From [Actinomadura] parvosata subsp. kistnae (GTDB taxonomy: Bacteria > Actinomycetota > Actinomycetes > Streptosporangiales > Streptosporangiaceae), in assembly GCF_900323885.1 (NCBI RefSeq), contig NZ_OOHJ01000022.1, positions 1,116,001-1,180,000 on the forward strand: a stretch of DNA of 64,000 bases, read 5' to 3'. Both the position numbers and the translations under genes were made by a program. Below the pieces are notes generated by a model. That model saw only the letters and a list, made by a program, of their open reading frames with translations. It had not been told where the DNA came from and did no database searches. This document shows, one piece after another, positions 8,675-17,441 of the stretch (the stretch's first letter is position 1; every line of letters begins with the position of its first letter).

Positions 8675-8688
8675 TAATCTGCAGGTCC
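8667..8688 (-). repeat. Right terminal inverted repeat of the IS
   Basis: Inverted match to the left end at 6983-7004. The transposase stop codon (8672-8674) lies inside it. It is followed by TAT at 8689-8691, the second copy of the target duplication. Confidence 0.8.
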
Positions 8689-8691
8689 TAT

Positions 8692-8724
8692 GCGGGCACC
8701 GGGCACCCGAAAGCCACTGACTGA
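8692..8724 (+). pseudogene. 3' remnant of the IS-interrupted toxin gene
   Basis: Ten codons reading AGTGHPKATD and a TGA stop. They continue in frame from Tyr107 of the toxin (TAC/TAT boundary at 6982) once the IS and one TAT copy are removed. This is the displaced C terminus of the gene at 6662-7000. Confidence 0.7.
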
Positions 8725-8754
8725 CACCTCTTGTCCGTGCCACCGCTGCTGCCT

Positions 8755-9663
8755 TCAGCCGTACACGGAGCGGTAGTAGCGGGCCGCGCCCGGGTGCAGC
8801 GGCACGACGCCGGTGCCGATCGCGTAGCGTTCGTCGAGCCGGCCGCCCGGGGCCGACGGGGCCTGGAGGCGGTCGCGGGCGCTGAACAGGGTCTCGGTGA
8901 TCGTGTACGCCAGGTCGGCGGGGAGCGAGCCCCGGCACATCAGGTAGCTGGGGGTCCCCACCGTCCGTACGGTTCTGGCGCCCCCGTACGTGCCCGCCGG
9001 CACGGACGCGTCCTCGTACACGGGCCCGAACCGCCGCCGCAGCACCGGCACCAGCGTCTCCAGCGACACCAGCCGCACGTCGTCCCGCGCGGCCAGGGCA
9101 GGGGTGGGCACGCCGCCGGACCAGAAGAACGCCTCGATGCGGCCGCCGCGCAGCGCCTCGATGGAGGCGTCGAGGTCGAGCCGGGCGACGGTGGGCGGCG
9201 TGCCGAGCGAGGCCGCGGCCAGGATGCGCGTCGCGGTCACCGCCGTCCCCGACCCTTCGACGCCGATGGAGACGGCCTTGCCCGCGAGCTGCCGCACGGT
9301 GGTGATCGCCGAGTCTTTGGCGACGACCAGATGCACGTAGTTGAGGTACATCCGGGCCAGCGCGGCGACGGGCTGGTGCCGTACGCGTACCGCGTCGTCG
9401 GCGGTGTCGGCCAGCGCGAACCCGGCGTCCGCGCGCCCGTCCGTCATCATCGTGAGGTTCTGCACGCTCGCGGCGGTCGGGATCTCCCGCACGCGCATCC
9501 CGCCGCGCCGCAGCTCCTGCGCGAGCCGGTCCCCCAGCTCCCGGTACGGCCCGCCGGCCAGCCCCGTCGCCAGCCGCAGCTCGAACGATCCGTCTTCGGA
9601 CCCCGAGCACCCGGCCACCGCGAGCGCGGCGAGCCCGAGCAGGGTGCGGCGGGATATAGGCAT
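8755..9663 (-). CDS. TAXI-family TRAP solute-binding lipoprotein
   Basis: Exported substrate-binding protein of 302 residues. A twin-arginine-like start (SRRTLL), a hydrophobic stretch and the lipobox AVAGC predict a membrane-anchored lipoprotein. The mature part starts ELRLATGLAGGPYRELG, the TAXI signature region, then SVQNLTMMTDGRADAGFA and VSIGVEGSGTAVTATRIL. TAXI proteins deliver small acids such as glutamate or 2-oxoglutarate to TRAP permeases, but no TRAP membrane subunit is adjacent, so it is an orphan here. Start ATG 9663 follows a leaderless-type promoter. Confidence 0.85.
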   Translation of the reverse strand: MPISRRTLLGLAALAVAGCSGSEDGSFELRLATGLAGGPYRELGDRLAQELRRGGMRVREIPTAASVQNLTMMTDGRADAGFALADTADDAVRVRHQPVAALARMYLNYVHLVVAKDSAITTVRQLAGKAVSIGVEGSGTAVTATRILAAASLGTPPTVARLDLDASIEALRGGRIEAFFWSGGVPTPALAARDDVRLVSLETLVPVLRRRFGPVYEDASVPAGTYGGARTVRTVGTPSYLMCRGSLPADLAYTITETLFSARDRLQAPSAPGGRLDERYAIGTGVVPLHPGAARYYRSVYG

Positions 9664-9669
9664 GAATTC

Positions 9670-9675
9670 ACGTTA
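9670..9675 (-). promoter_or_regulatory. -10 hexamer TAACGT, probable leaderless promoter of the TAXI gene
   Basis: On the minus strand TAACGT ends six bases before the ATG at 9663. The 26-bp gap to the divergent gene at 9690 leaves no room for a 5' leader. Confidence 0.5.
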
Positions 9676-9689
9676 GCCGGTGGAACAGA

Positions 9690-10409
9690 ATGGACGATGT
9701 GACGACCGCACGCCTGCGCATCGCCCCAGAGCTGAGGATGTTCCTGCCCGCGAGCCGCCGCCACGAGTGGCAGGAGGTGACCCCCGACCGCACCTCCACG
9801 CTCGGCCATCACGTCGAGTCGGTCGGCGTCCCGCTGACGGAGGTGGGCCCCATGCTGCTCGACGGCCGGGGCGTGCCGCCGTCGTACCAGCTCACGGCGG
9901 GCGACGTGGTGGACGTGCACCCGGTCCCCCGCCCCCAGCCGCTCCCCGACGAGCCCCGCTTCCTCCTGGACGTGCACCTCGGCACGCTGGCCCGGCGGTT
10001 GCGCCTGCTCGGCATCGACACGGCGTACCACAACGACATGGACGACCCGGCGCTGGTGGTGCAGGCCAACGAGGAGCGGCGCGTGCTCCTCACCCAGGAC
10101 CGCGGCCTGCTGCGCCGCCGCGCGCTGTGGCTCGGCGCGTACGTGCGCGGCTCCGCCCCGGCCGACCAGCTCCGCGACCTCCTCGAACGCTTCGCCCCGC
10201 CCCTGCGCCCGTGGACGCGCTGCACCGCCTGCAACGGCGTGCTCGTGCCCGTCACCAAGGACGAGGTCGAGCCCGTGCTGGAGGACGGGACGCGGCGCAG
10301 CTACGACGCCTACGGCCGGTGCGCGTCGTGCGGCCAGGTGTACTGGCACGGCGCGCACAGCGGCCATCTTGAGGAGATCGTGCGGTCGGCGCGGGCCTGG
10401 GTGTCGTGA
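9690..10409 (+). CDS. Mut7-C RNase-domain protein with ubiquitin-like N terminus
   Basis: Protein of 239 residues. An N-terminal ThiS/ubiquitin-like part (about 1-80, ending DVVDVHPVPRP) is fused to a Mut7-C domain (about 85-235). Mut7-C landmarks visible are FLLDVHLGTLARRLRLLG, the PIN-like acidic run NDMDDPALV and LLTQDRGLLRRR, and a zinc ribbon with CTAC and CASCG. A ribonuclease role is inferred from the domain. Start ATG 9690 is chosen; a GTG at 9699 is possible. It is divergent from the TAXI gene and probably unrelated to it. Confidence 0.75.
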   Translation: MDDVTTARLRIAPELRMFLPASRRHEWQEVTPDRTSTLGHHVESVGVPLTEVGPMLLDGRGVPPSYQLTAGDVVDVHPVPRPQPLPDEPRFLLDVHLGTLARRLRLLGIDTAYHNDMDDPALVVQANEERRVLLTQDRGLLRRRALWLGAYVRGSAPADQLRDLLERFAPPLRPWTRCTACNGVLVPVTKDEVEPVLEDGTRRSYDAYGRCASCGQVYWHGAHSGHLEEIVRSARAWVS

Positions 10410-10419
10410 CGGTCAGGCC

Positions 10420-10465
10420 GAGCTCGTCCGGCGTCGGCGCCGAGCCGGCGCAGGACTACGAGCTC
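10420..10465. terminator. Hairpin between Mut7-C gene and urtE, probable bidirectional terminator
   Basis: GAGCTCG (10420-10426) pairs with CGAGCTC (10459-10465), with further pairing inside (GCCGGC-like bases). It lies just after one stop codon and reaches the urtE stop. There is no U tract. Confidence 0.4.
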
Positions 10466-11154
10466 TAAACGGCCAGCAGCCGCCGTACCTCCTCCTGTTG
10501 GAGATCGTCGGCAACGCCCGTCCGTACGACCCGCCCGCCGTCAAGGATGACGAACGTGTCGGCCAGTCGCAGCGCGATGTCCAGGTACTGCTCCACCAGC
10601 AGCACCGCCAGCCCGGCCCCGTGCAACCGCTCGATGGCGGCCTCGATCTCCAGGATGATCGACGGCTGGATGCCTTCCGTGGGCTCGTCGAGGATGAGCA
10701 TCCGGGGCCGTGTCACCAGCGCCCGCGCCATGGCGAGCTGCTGTTGCTGACCGCCCGACAGGTGCCCGGCGCTCCGCTTCAGAAGCGGCCGGAGGGCGGG
10801 GAAGAGGTCGAGGGCCTCGTCGATGACGGAGCGGGGCTGGCCGGCGGCCTCGACGGTCACCAGCAGGTTGCCGAGGACGGACAGTTGCGGGAAGCACTGG
10901 TGGCCCTGCGGGACGTAGCCCATGCCGAGCCGTACCCGTTCGTGCGGTTTGAGGCGGGTGACGTCGCGGCCGTCGAAGGTGACGGTGCCCGCCGTGGCGG
11001 GGAGCACCCCCATGATGGTGTTGAGCAGCGTGGTCTTGCCGACCCCGTTGCGTCCCATGACGCACACGAGCTGCCCGGGCCCCACCTCCAGTGAGACCCC
11101 GAACAGCACCCGCGCCCGCCCGTACCCTGACTCAAGGCCGGTTACCGACAGCAT
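10465..11154 (-). CDS. urtE: Urea ABC transporter ATP-binding protein UrtE
   Basis: Cytosolic ATPase of 229 residues in the HAAT class that powers urea import. Visible motifs are Walker A GRNGVGKTT, the Q-loop region LGMGYVPQGHQCFPQL, signature LSGGQQQQ and Walker B MLILDEPTEGIQP, where EGIQP is typical of LivF/UrtE-type subunits. Its ATG lies 23 bases inside the end of urtD, so the two are translationally coupled. It is the last gene of urtABCDE. Confidence 0.9.
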   Translation of the reverse strand: MLSVTGLESGYGRARVLFGVSLEVGPGQLVCVMGRNGVGKTTLLNTIMGVLPATAGTVTFDGRDVTRLKPHERVRLGMGYVPQGHQCFPQLSVLGNLLVTVEAAGQPRSVIDEALDLFPALRPLLKRSAGHLSGGQQQQLAMARALVTRPRMLILDEPTEGIQPSIILEIEAAIERLHGAGLAVLLVEQYLDIALRLADTFVILDGGRVVRTGVADDLQQEEVRRLLAV

Positions 11155-11884
11155 CCTCGGCCTTCCTCCTCCCCAGGTAGACCTCCTGCACGCGGGGGTC
11201 GGCGCTGACCTGGTCGATCGAGCCCTCCACGAGCACCTTGCCCTCGTGCAGCACGGTCACCGTCGAGGCGTGCCGCCGCAGGAATTCCATGTCGTGCTCC
11301 ACCACGATCACCGTGTGGTCGTCGGCGATCTCGGTGAGCAGTTCGCCCGTACGCTCGCGCTCGTCCTTGGACATGCCGGCCACCGGCTCGTCCAGGAGCA
11401 GCAGCTTGGGCCGCTGCGCCAGCAGCATGCCGATCTCGAGCCACTGCCGCTGGCCGTGGGAGAGAACGCCCGCTGAACGCTCGGCGAGGTCTTCGAGACC
11501 TGTCCTGGTCAGGGCCTGCTCGACGGCTTCGGAGATGCCGCGCCGCCGGCGGGCCAGGGACCACAGGGGTTGTCTGAAGGTGGCGGCCAGGTCGAGGTTC
11601 TCGATCACGGTGAGCTCCTCGAACACGACCGATGTCTGGAACGTGCGGCCCACGCCCAGCCGGACGATCTGGTGCTCCTTCCGTCCGACGAGGTCGAGGC
11701 CGCCGAAGCGCACGCTGCCCCCGGCGGGCTTCGTCAAACCGGTGATGACGTCGATGAGCGTGGTCTTGCCCGCGCCGTTGGGGCCGATGAGGAAGCGCAG
11801 CTCCCCTTCGGGCACGGTCAGGTTCACGCCGTCGAGGGCGCGGAACCCGTCGAAGACGACCTGGACGTCACGTAGTTCGAGCAC
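11132..11884 (-). CDS. urtD: Urea ABC transporter ATP-binding protein UrtD
   Basis: Second ATPase of the urea importer, 250 residues, LivG-like. Walker A is GPNGAGKTT, signature LSHGQRQW (His in place of the usual second Gly, as in UrtD proteins), Walker B LLLDEPVAGM, and the switch His follows in VVEHDM. Start is GTG at 11884, overlapping urtC by 17 bases. It acts with UrtE at the cytoplasmic face of the UrtB/UrtC channel. Confidence 0.9.
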   Translation of the reverse strand: MLELRDVQVVFDGFRALDGVNLTVPEGELRFLIGPNGAGKTTLIDVITGLTKPAGGSVRFGGLDLVGRKEHQIVRLGVGRTFQTSVVFEELTVIENLDLAATFRQPLWSLARRRRGISEAVEQALTRTGLEDLAERSAGVLSHGQRQWLEIGMLLAQRPKLLLLDEPVAGMSKDERERTGELLTEIADDHTVIVVEHDMEFLRRHASTVTVLHEGKVLVEGSIDQVSADPRVQEVYLGRRKAEDAVGNRP

Positions 11885-12890
11885 GGCGCAACCTCCCGAC
11901 GACGCCCACGATGCCCTTCGGGGCCAGCGTCATGACCAGGATGAACAGGGCCCCTTGCAGGTAGAGCCAGCCGTCGGCGAACTGCTCGCTGAACGCCGTC
12001 TTGGCGTACCCCATGACGACCGCCCCGAGCACGGCGCCGGCCAGCGCGTGCCGGCCGCCGACGGCCACGGCGACGACCAGCTCCAGTGACGGGACGACGC
12101 CGAGCAGCGCGGGCGAGATGATGCCGACGACGGGCACGAACAGGGCGCCCGCGAGCCCGGCCATGCCCGCCGAGGCGGCGAAGGTGACGGTCTTGACGAG
12201 GGCGGGGTCGTAGCCGAGGAAGCGTACCCGGTCCTCGCCGTCGCGGACGGCGACGAGCAGCCGTCCGTACCGGCTGTGCACGAGCTGCCGCGTGGCCAGG
12301 TACAGGATCCCCAGCACGGACGCGACCACCAGGTAGAGGCCGCGCTGCGTGGAGTCGTCGGCGAGGTCCTGGCCGAACAGCTCGAAGAAGTTCGTCATGC
12401 CGTTGGTGCCGCCGGTCAGGCCCTGCTGGCCGACGAGGAGGATGACCATGGCGGCGGCCAGCGCCTGGGTGAGGATCGCGAAGTACGCCCCGCGTACGCG
12501 CTGCCGGAACACCAGCGTGCCGAGCAGCACCGCGAGCAGCACGGGCCCGAGCACGGCCATGCCGACGGCGAAGACCGGGCTGGCGAACGGCGCCCACAGC
12601 GCGGGCAGTTTCTCCACCCCGCTCCACACCATGAAGTCGGGCAGCCCGCCCGGCCCGGCCTCGTTCAGCTTGAGGTACATGGCCATGGAGTAGCCGCCGA
12701 GCCCGAAGAAGACGCCCTGTCCGAGCGTGAGCATGCCGCCCTGCCCCCAGGCGAGCCCGATCCCGAGCGCGACGATCGCGTAGCACAGGTACTTGGCGAG
12801 CAGCCCCAGCCGGAACGGCTCCAGCAGCAGCGGCGCCGCGACGAGCGCGATCACCGCCACGGTCGCGAAGGGCAGATGTCTCTTGATCAC
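11868..12890 (-). CDS. urtC: Urea ABC transporter permease UrtC
   Basis: Membrane subunit of 340 residues, LivM-like, with about nine or ten helices. Landmarks are GLAWGQGGMLTLGQGVFFGLGGYSMAMYLKL, given here as the conserved GLGxG/LGQG block near residues 48-75, and the late loop YGRLLVAVRDGEDRVRFLGYD that contacts the ATPase. GTG start at 12890 overlaps the urtB stop by four bases. A longer open frame upstream on the same frame is a high-GC artefact. Confidence 0.9.
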   Translation of the reverse strand: MIKRHLPFATVAVIALVAAPLLLEPFRLGLLAKYLCYAIVALGIGLAWGQGGMLTLGQGVFFGLGGYSMAMYLKLNEAGPGGLPDFMVWSGVEKLPALWAPFASPVFAVGMAVLGPVLLAVLLGTLVFRQRVRGAYFAILTQALAAAMVILLVGQQGLTGGTNGMTNFFELFGQDLADDSTQRGLYLVVASVLGILYLATRQLVHSRYGRLLVAVRDGEDRVRFLGYDPALVKTVTFAASAGMAGLAGALFVPVVGIISPALLGVVPSLELVVAVAVGGRHALAGAVLGAVVMGYAKTAFSEQFADGWLYLQGALFILVMTLAPKGIVGVVGRLRRARTT

Positions 12891-13735
12891 GTCAGCACCC
12901 TCGACCTCAGCACGAACATGCCCTGCGGCCGCACTTGCAAGAACGCGATGATCACCGCGAAGACGATCACCTTGGCCAGCGACGCGTCGGACCAGAACTC
13001 GGCGTAGGAGTTCAGCAGTCCCAGCGCGACGGCCGCGAGCACCGCCCCGCGCAGCTGCCCGAGCCCGCCGGCCACGACGACGAGGAAGGCGTCCACGATG
13101 TAGTACGTCCCGAGCGCCGGCCCGACCGGCCCGATGAGCGTCAGCGCCACCCCGGCCACCCCGGCGAGCCCGGAGCCGATGAAGAACGTCAGCATGTCCA
13201 CCCGCCCGGTGTCGATGCCGCTGGTGGCGGCGAGCTGCCGGTTCTGGACGACGGCCTGCGTCCGCCGCCCCAGCCCGGTCCGCGTGAGGTAGACCCACAC
13301 GGCCACCACGCCCGCCACCGCGAGCCCCATGATGAACAGCCGGTTGTACGGCAGGATCCCCACCCCGCCGGCCAGCCACGACGGCGCCGGCACCTGCACG
13401 TTCGGCGCCCCGAACAGGTCGCGGGCGAGCTGCTGCAGCACGAGGCTGACGCCCCAGGTGAGCAGCAGCGTGTCCAGGGGCCGCCCGTAGAAGTGCCGGA
13501 TCGCGGCCCGCTCCAGGATCAGCCCCATGACCCCGGCGACGAGGAACGCCACCGGCAGCGCCGGCAGCAGTCCCCCCATCAGGTACGCGGTGTAGGCCCC
13601 GGCCATGATGAACTCGCCGTGCGCCATGTTGATCACGCCCATCTGCCCGAACGTGAACGTCAGCCCGAGCGCGATGAGCAGCAGCACCGCCCCGATCGAC
13701 AGCCCGATGGGCAGCTGGTTGAGGAAGGCCGCCAT
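12887..13735 (-). CDS. urtB: Urea ABC transporter permease UrtB
   Basis: Membrane subunit of 282 residues, LivH-like, about eight helices. It opens [20 protein letters not shown] and has the family block FTFGQMGVINMAHGEF near residue 30-45 and GRRTQAVVQNRQLAATSGID, the coupling loop. The ATG at 13735 shares one base with the urtA stop (TGATG). It is somewhat shorter than other UrtB proteins because there is no N-terminal extension. Confidence 0.9.
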   Translation of the reverse strand: MAAFLNQLPIGLSIGAVLLLIALGLTFTFGQMGVINMAHGEFIMAGAYTAYLMGGLLPALPVAFLVAGVMGLILERAAIRHFYGRPLDTLLLTWGVSLVLQQLARDLFGAPNVQVPAPSWLAGGVGILPYNRLFIMGLAVAGVVAVWVYLTRTGLGRRTQAVVQNRQLAATSGIDTGRVDMLTFFIGSGLAGVAGVALTLIGPVGPALGTYYIVDAFLVVVAGGLGQLRGAVLAAVALGLLNSYAEFWSDASLAKVIVFAVIIAFLQVRPQGMFVLRSRVLT

Positions 13736-14943
13736 CACTGCCCCGCCGCCAGGCCGGCCGCCCACGGGTACCCCTTGAGGTACGGGTCCGGCTTGATCGG
13801 CTTGCCCGAGTCCCACACCTGCTTGATCAGGCCGTCCGGCTGGATGATGCCGATGCGGGCGGTCTTGTACATGTGCTGGTTCTCGCCGTCGATGATGACC
13901 AGCCCTTCGGGACGTTCGAGCGCGATGCCGGGCGCGGCCTTCTTGACGGCCGCGACGTCGGTGCTGCCCGCCTTCTTGACGGCCTCGGCCCACAGGTAGA
14001 CGGCGTTGTAGCCGGCCTCCATGGGGTCGGAGGTGACCTTGTTCGCGCCGTACTTCGCCTTGTACGCCTTCACGAACGCCTCGTTGGCCGGCGTCTCGGT
14101 CGTCTGGTAGTAGTTCCAGGCGACCGGGTGGCCGGCGATGTTGTCCACGCCGATGCCGGTGACCTCCTCCTCGGCGATACTCACCGACAGCACCGGCATG
14201 GCCTCGGCCGTCGCTCCGGCGCTCTTGAGCTGCTTGAAGAAGGCCACGTTGGAGTCGCCGTTGAGGGTGTTGAAGACGGCGTCTGGCTTGGCCTGCACGA
14301 CCTTGTTGACCAACGTCGAGTATTCGGTGTGGCCCAACGGGGTGTACTCCTCGCCGAGGATCTCCATCCCGTTCGCCGCCGCGTACGCCTTGATGATCTT
14401 GTTCGCGGTCCGCGGGAAGACGTAGTCGCTGCCCACCAGGAACAACTTCTTCTTCCCCTGCTCCTTCAGGTAGTCGAGCCCGGGGATGATCTGCTGGTTC
14501 GTGGTCGCGCCGGTGTAGAAGATGTACGGCGAGCTCTCCAGCCCCTCGTACTGCACCGGATACCACAGCAGCGCCTTGTACCGCTCGAAGACCGGCAGCA
14601 TCGCCTTCCTGCTGGCCGACGTCCAGCCGCCGAAGACGGTGGCCACCTTGTCCTGCCTGATCAGCTTCGTGGCCTTCTCCGCGAACGTGGGCCAGTCGGA
14701 GGCCCCGTCCTCCACCACCGGCACGAGCTTCTTGCCGAGCACACCCCCGGCCTTGTTGATCTCTTCGATGGCGAGCAGCTCCGCGTCGCGCACGGTGACC
14801 TCGCTGATCGCCATCGTGCCGCTGAGGGAGTGCAGGAGGCCGACCTTGATCTCGCTTGAGGAGGCGGCGGGTTCGGCGCCGGATCCGCAGGCCGCCAGGG
14901 CCAGGGCGAGCAGCGCGGCGACAATCGGACGGGAGATGCGCAC
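13735..14943 (-). CDS. urtA: Urea-binding lipoprotein UrtA
   Basis: Periplasmic-type binding protein of the urea importer, 402 residues. Signal peptide [19 protein letters not shown] ends at the lipobox Cys, so it is lipid-anchored outside the membrane. The mature part starts [17 protein letters not shown], and WYPVQYEG and the [11 protein letters not shown]-like run are as in UrtA/AmiC proteins. I chose GTG at 14943 because GGAAGGA lies just upstream and the signal peptide begins there; an ATG 51 bases further up lacks this. First gene of urtABCDE, divergent from urease. Confidence 0.92.
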   Translation of the reverse strand: MRISRPIVAALLALALAACGSGAEPAASSSEIKVGLLHSLSGTMAISEVTVRDAELLAIEEINKAGGVLGKKLVPVVEDGASDWPTFAEKATKLIRQDKVATVFGGWTSASRKAMLPVFERYKALLWYPVQYEGLESSPYIFYTGATTNQQIIPGLDYLKEQGKKKLFLVGSDYVFPRTANKIIKAYAAANGMEILGEEYTPLGHTEYSTLVNKVVQAKPDAVFNTLNGDSNVAFFKQLKSAGATAEAMPVLSVSIAEEEVTGIGVDNIAGHPVAWNYYQTTETPANEAFVKAYKAKYGANKVTSDPMEAGYNAVYLWAEAVKKAGSTDVAAVKKAAPGIALERPEGLVIIDGENQHMYKTARIGIIQPDGLIKQVWDSGKPIKPDPYLKGYPWAAGLAAGQ

Positions 14944-15109
14944 AGGAGTTCCTTCCTGCCGACCGGTTCTGCGAGAAAGGTGACTCCGGGACATTTCACT
15001 TGAAGATCCCGTTTGTTAATTGGCGATTGCCGGACGTTCACAAAGACACGGGAAATTCATCCGCGCGGCGCGAAACCAACACGACATGCGTACGCAACAG
15101 CGCGGAAAC

Positions 15110-15131
15110 GGCCGGTTCCTAAGGTCCGGCC
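15110..15131. promoter_or_regulatory. ureA promoter (-10 TAAGGT) within a dyad
   Basis: TAAGGT (15120-15125) ends six bases before the ATG at 15132, a leaderless arrangement. GGCCGG (15110-15115) and CCGGCC (15126-15131) form an inverted repeat spanning the hexamer, a possible operator or a 5' hairpin. The 188-bp urt/ure gap must hold both promoters; I found no GlnR-type box I would defend. Confidence 0.4.
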
Positions 15132-15434
15132 ATGCGGCTTACCTCACACGAGCAGGAGCGGCTGCTCATCCACGTCGCCGCCGGTGTGGCGCGCGAGCGG
15201 CAGGCCAGGGGCCTGCGACTCAACCACCCAGAGGCTACCGCCATCATCGCCTCGTTCCTCATGGAGGGCGCCAGAGACGGGCGCAGCGTGGCCGACCTGA
15301 TGGAGGCGGGCCGGTCGGTGCTCGGGCGCGCCGACGTCATGGAGGGCGTGCCGGAGATGCTGGAGAGCGTGCAGATCGAGGCCACGTTCCCCGACGGTAC
15401 GAAGCTCGTCACCGTCCACAGGCCGATCCCGTGA
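15132..15434 (+). CDS. ureA: Urease gamma subunit
   Basis: Structural urease subunit of 100 residues, which packs with UreB and UreC to form the nickel enzyme that splits urea to ammonia and CO2. Full length for the family; the run RLNHPEA (here [21 protein letters not shown]) and the C terminus [16 protein letters not shown] are diagnostic. ATG at 15132 fits a leaderless promoter. It overlaps ureB by four bases (GTGA). Confidence 0.95.
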   Translation: MRLTSHEQERLLIHVAAGVARERQARGLRLNHPEATAIIASFLMEGARDGRSVADLMEAGRSVLGRADVMEGVPEMLESVQIEATFPDGTKLVTVHRPIP

Positions 15435-15742
15435 TCCCCGGCGAGTACGCGCACCCGGAAGGCGCCATCGCCCTCAACCCGGGCCGCGACCGCGTCACCG
15501 TGCGCGTCGTGAACACGGCCGACCGGCCCGTGCAGGTGGGCTCGCACTACCACTTCGCCGCCGCGAACCCGGGCCTGGAGTTCGACAGGAAGGCCGCCTG
15601 GGGGCGGCGGCTCGACGTGCCCGCGGGCACGGCCGTCCGGTTCGAGCCGGGCGTCGAGCGGGACGTGACGCTGGTGCCGCTGGCCGGCGCCCGCGTGGTG
15701 CCCGGCCTGCGGCCGGAGTGGGCGGGGCCGCTGGATGGCTGA
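15431..15742 (+). CDS. ureB: Urease beta subunit
   Basis: Structural subunit of 103 residues with the expected [14 protein letters not shown] start (usual form PGE-x8-N), [20 protein letters not shown] in the middle and the ending of a typical small-subunit beta chain. GTG start at 15431 overlaps ureA; the end overlaps ureC by eight bases. It is of normal length with no anomalies. Confidence 0.95.
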   Translation: MIPGEYAHPEGAIALNPGRDRVTVRVVNTADRPVQVGSHYHFAAANPGLEFDRKAAWGRRLDVPAGTAVRFEPGVERDVTLVPLAGARVVPGLRPEWAGPLDG

Positions 15743-17441
15743 CATTACGCGCGCCCGATATGCCGCACTTTATGGCCCCACGACCGGCGACCGGATTCGC
15801 CTGGCCGACACCGACCTGTTCATCGAGGTCGCCGAGGACCGCTCGATGGGCCCCGCCGGAGCCGGCGACGAGGCCGTCTTCGGCGGCGGCAAGGTCATCC
15901 GCGAGTCGATGGGCCAGGCCCGCACCACCCGCGCCGACGGCGCCGCCGACCTCGTCATCACCGGCGCTGTGATTCTCGACCACTGGGGCGTGATCAAGGC
16001 CGACGTCGCCGTCCGAGACGGCCGCGTCGCCGCCATCGGCAAGGCCGGCAACCCCGACACGATGGACGGCGTGGACATCGTCATCGGCCCGTCCACCGAG
16101 ATCCTGTCCGGCAACGGCAAGATCCTCACCGCCGGGGCCGTCGACTCGCACGTCCACCTCATCTGCCCGCAACTCCTCGACGAGGCCATCGGGTCCGGTG
16201 TCACGACGGTCGTCGGGGGCGGCACCGGGCCCGTCGAGGGCACCAAGGCCACCACCGTCACCGGCACCTGGTACCTCGGCCGCATGCTGGAGTCGCTCGA
16301 CGCGTACCCGCTGAACTTCGCCCTGCTCGGCAAGGGCAACACGGTCAGCACCGAAGGGCTGCTCGAACAACTCCGCGCCGGGGCGTCCGGCTTCAAGCTA
16401 CACGAGGACTGGGGCTCCACCCCGGCCGCCATCGACGCCTGCCTCACCGTCGCCGACGCCTCCGGCGTGCAGGTCACCATCCACACCGACACCCTGAACG
16501 AGGCCGGCTTCGTCGAGTCCACCCTCAAGGCCATCGGCGACCGGATGATCCACGCGTACCACACGGAAGGGGCCGGCGGCGGGCACGCGCCCGACATCAT
16601 CCGCGTCGCCGCCCACCCCAACGTCCTGCCCTCCTCCACCAACCCCACCAGGCCGCACACCGTCAACACGCTCGACGAGCACCTCGACATGCTGATGGTC
16701 TGCCACCACCTCAACCCGTCGATCCCCGAGGACCTCGCCTTCGCCGAATCCCGCATCAGGCCCACCACCATGGCCGCCGAGGACGTCCTGCACGACATGG
16801 GCGCCATCTCCATGATCGGCTCCGACTCGCAGGCCATGGGCCGCATCGGCGAGACCATCATCCGCACCTGGCAGACCGCCCACGTCATGAAGGCCCGCCG
16901 CGGCTCCCTCGGCCCCGGCCCCGCCGACAACCTCCGCGCCCGCCGCTACGTCGCCAAATACACCATCTGCCCCGCCATCGCCCACGGCCTCGACGCCGAG
17001 GTCGGCTCCGTCGAGCCCGGCAAGCTCGCCGACCTCGTCCTCTGGGACCCGGCCTTCTTCGGCGTCAAACCCGACCTCGTGCTGAAGGGCGGGTGGTGGC
17101 GTGGGCGCAGATGGGCGACGCCAACGCCTCCATCCCCACCCCGCAACCCGTCCTGCCCGCCCCATGTTCGGCGCCTCCCCCGTCACCGCCGCCGCCACCT
17201 CCCTCCACTTCGTCTCACCCCTCGCTCTGGAGTCAGGGCTCGCCGACCGCCTCTCCGTCCGCCGCCGCCTCGCTCCTGTGGCGGACGTACGACGCCGCGG
17301 CAAGTCCTCCATGCCTCTGAACGACGCCCTCCCCCGCATCGACGTCGCCCCCGACACCTTCGAGGTCCGCATCGACGGCACCCTCATCGAGCCCGCCCCG
17401 CCACCACCCTGCCCCTCGCCCAGCGCTACTTCCTGTTCTGA
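15735..17441 (+). CDS. ureC: Urease alpha subunit with three apparent single-base deletions
   Basis: Catalytic subunit of the nickel urease. The first 450 codons are intact: HVHLICPQ (two Ni ligands), GFKLHEDWG with the carbamylated Lys, [22 protein letters not shown] (active-site Cys-His flap) and GSDSQAMGR. The frame then slips three times, each by one missing base in a G or C run: near 17090 (four G expected, three seen), near 17152 (four C expected, three seen) and near 17400 (five C expected, four seen). Read with the bases restored, the protein is 569 residues ending [12 protein letters not shown] think these are sequence errors; if real, the enzyme is dead. Confidence 0.85.
   Translation: MADITRARYAALYGPTTGDRIRLADTDLFIEVAEDRSMGPAGAGDEAVFGGGKVIRESMGQARTTRADGAADLVITGAVILDHWGVIKADVAVRDGRVAAIGKAGNPDTMDGVDIVIGPSTEILSGNGKILTAGAVDSHVHLICPQLLDEAIGSGVTTVVGGGTGPVEGTKATTVTGTWYLGRMLESLDAYPLNFALLGKGNTVSTEGLLEQLRAGASGFKLHEDWGSTPAAIDACLTVADASGVQVTIHTDTLNEAGFVESTLKAIGDRMIHAYHTEGAGGGHAPDIIRVAAHPNVLPSSTNPTRPHTVNTLDEHLDMLMVCHHLNPSIPEDLAFAESRIRPTTMAAEDVLHDMGAISMIGSDSQAMGRIGETIIRTWQTAHVMKARRGSLGPGPADNLRARRYVAKYTICPAIAHGLDAEVGSVEPGKLADLVLWDPAFFGVKPDLVLKGGWWRGRRWATPTPPSPPRNPSCPPHVRRLPRHRRRHLPPLRLTPRSGVRARRPPLRPPPPRSCGGRTTPRQVLHASERRPPPHRRRPRHLRGPHRRHPHRARPATTLPLAQRYFLF

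Larger units (their letters stand above)
6983..8688 (+). mobile_element. ISAzo13-family insertion sequence, 1,706 bp
   Basis: Terminal inverted repeats of about 22 bp bound the element (6983-7004 and 8667-8688; 17 of 22 positions agree, outer ends GGGCCTGCAG and GGACCTGCAG). It is flanked by a direct TAT at 6980-6982 and 8689-8691. It holds one DDE transposase gene. Length, G-starting ends and a short duplication fit the ISAzo13 family as I know it. It sits in the last codons of a toxin gene, and joining the flanks restores an open frame, so insertion point and ends are mutually confirmed. Confidence 0.85.

Noticed and set aside
8290-8724. Separate protein ending in GTGHPKATD
   Set aside because: Frame runs through the transposase gene by chance; only the last ten codons are meaningful, as toxin remnant.
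14944-15131. GlnR box between urtA and ureA
   Set aside because: Some GTNAC/GAAAC-like words occur but not with the required spacing; I would not defend a site.
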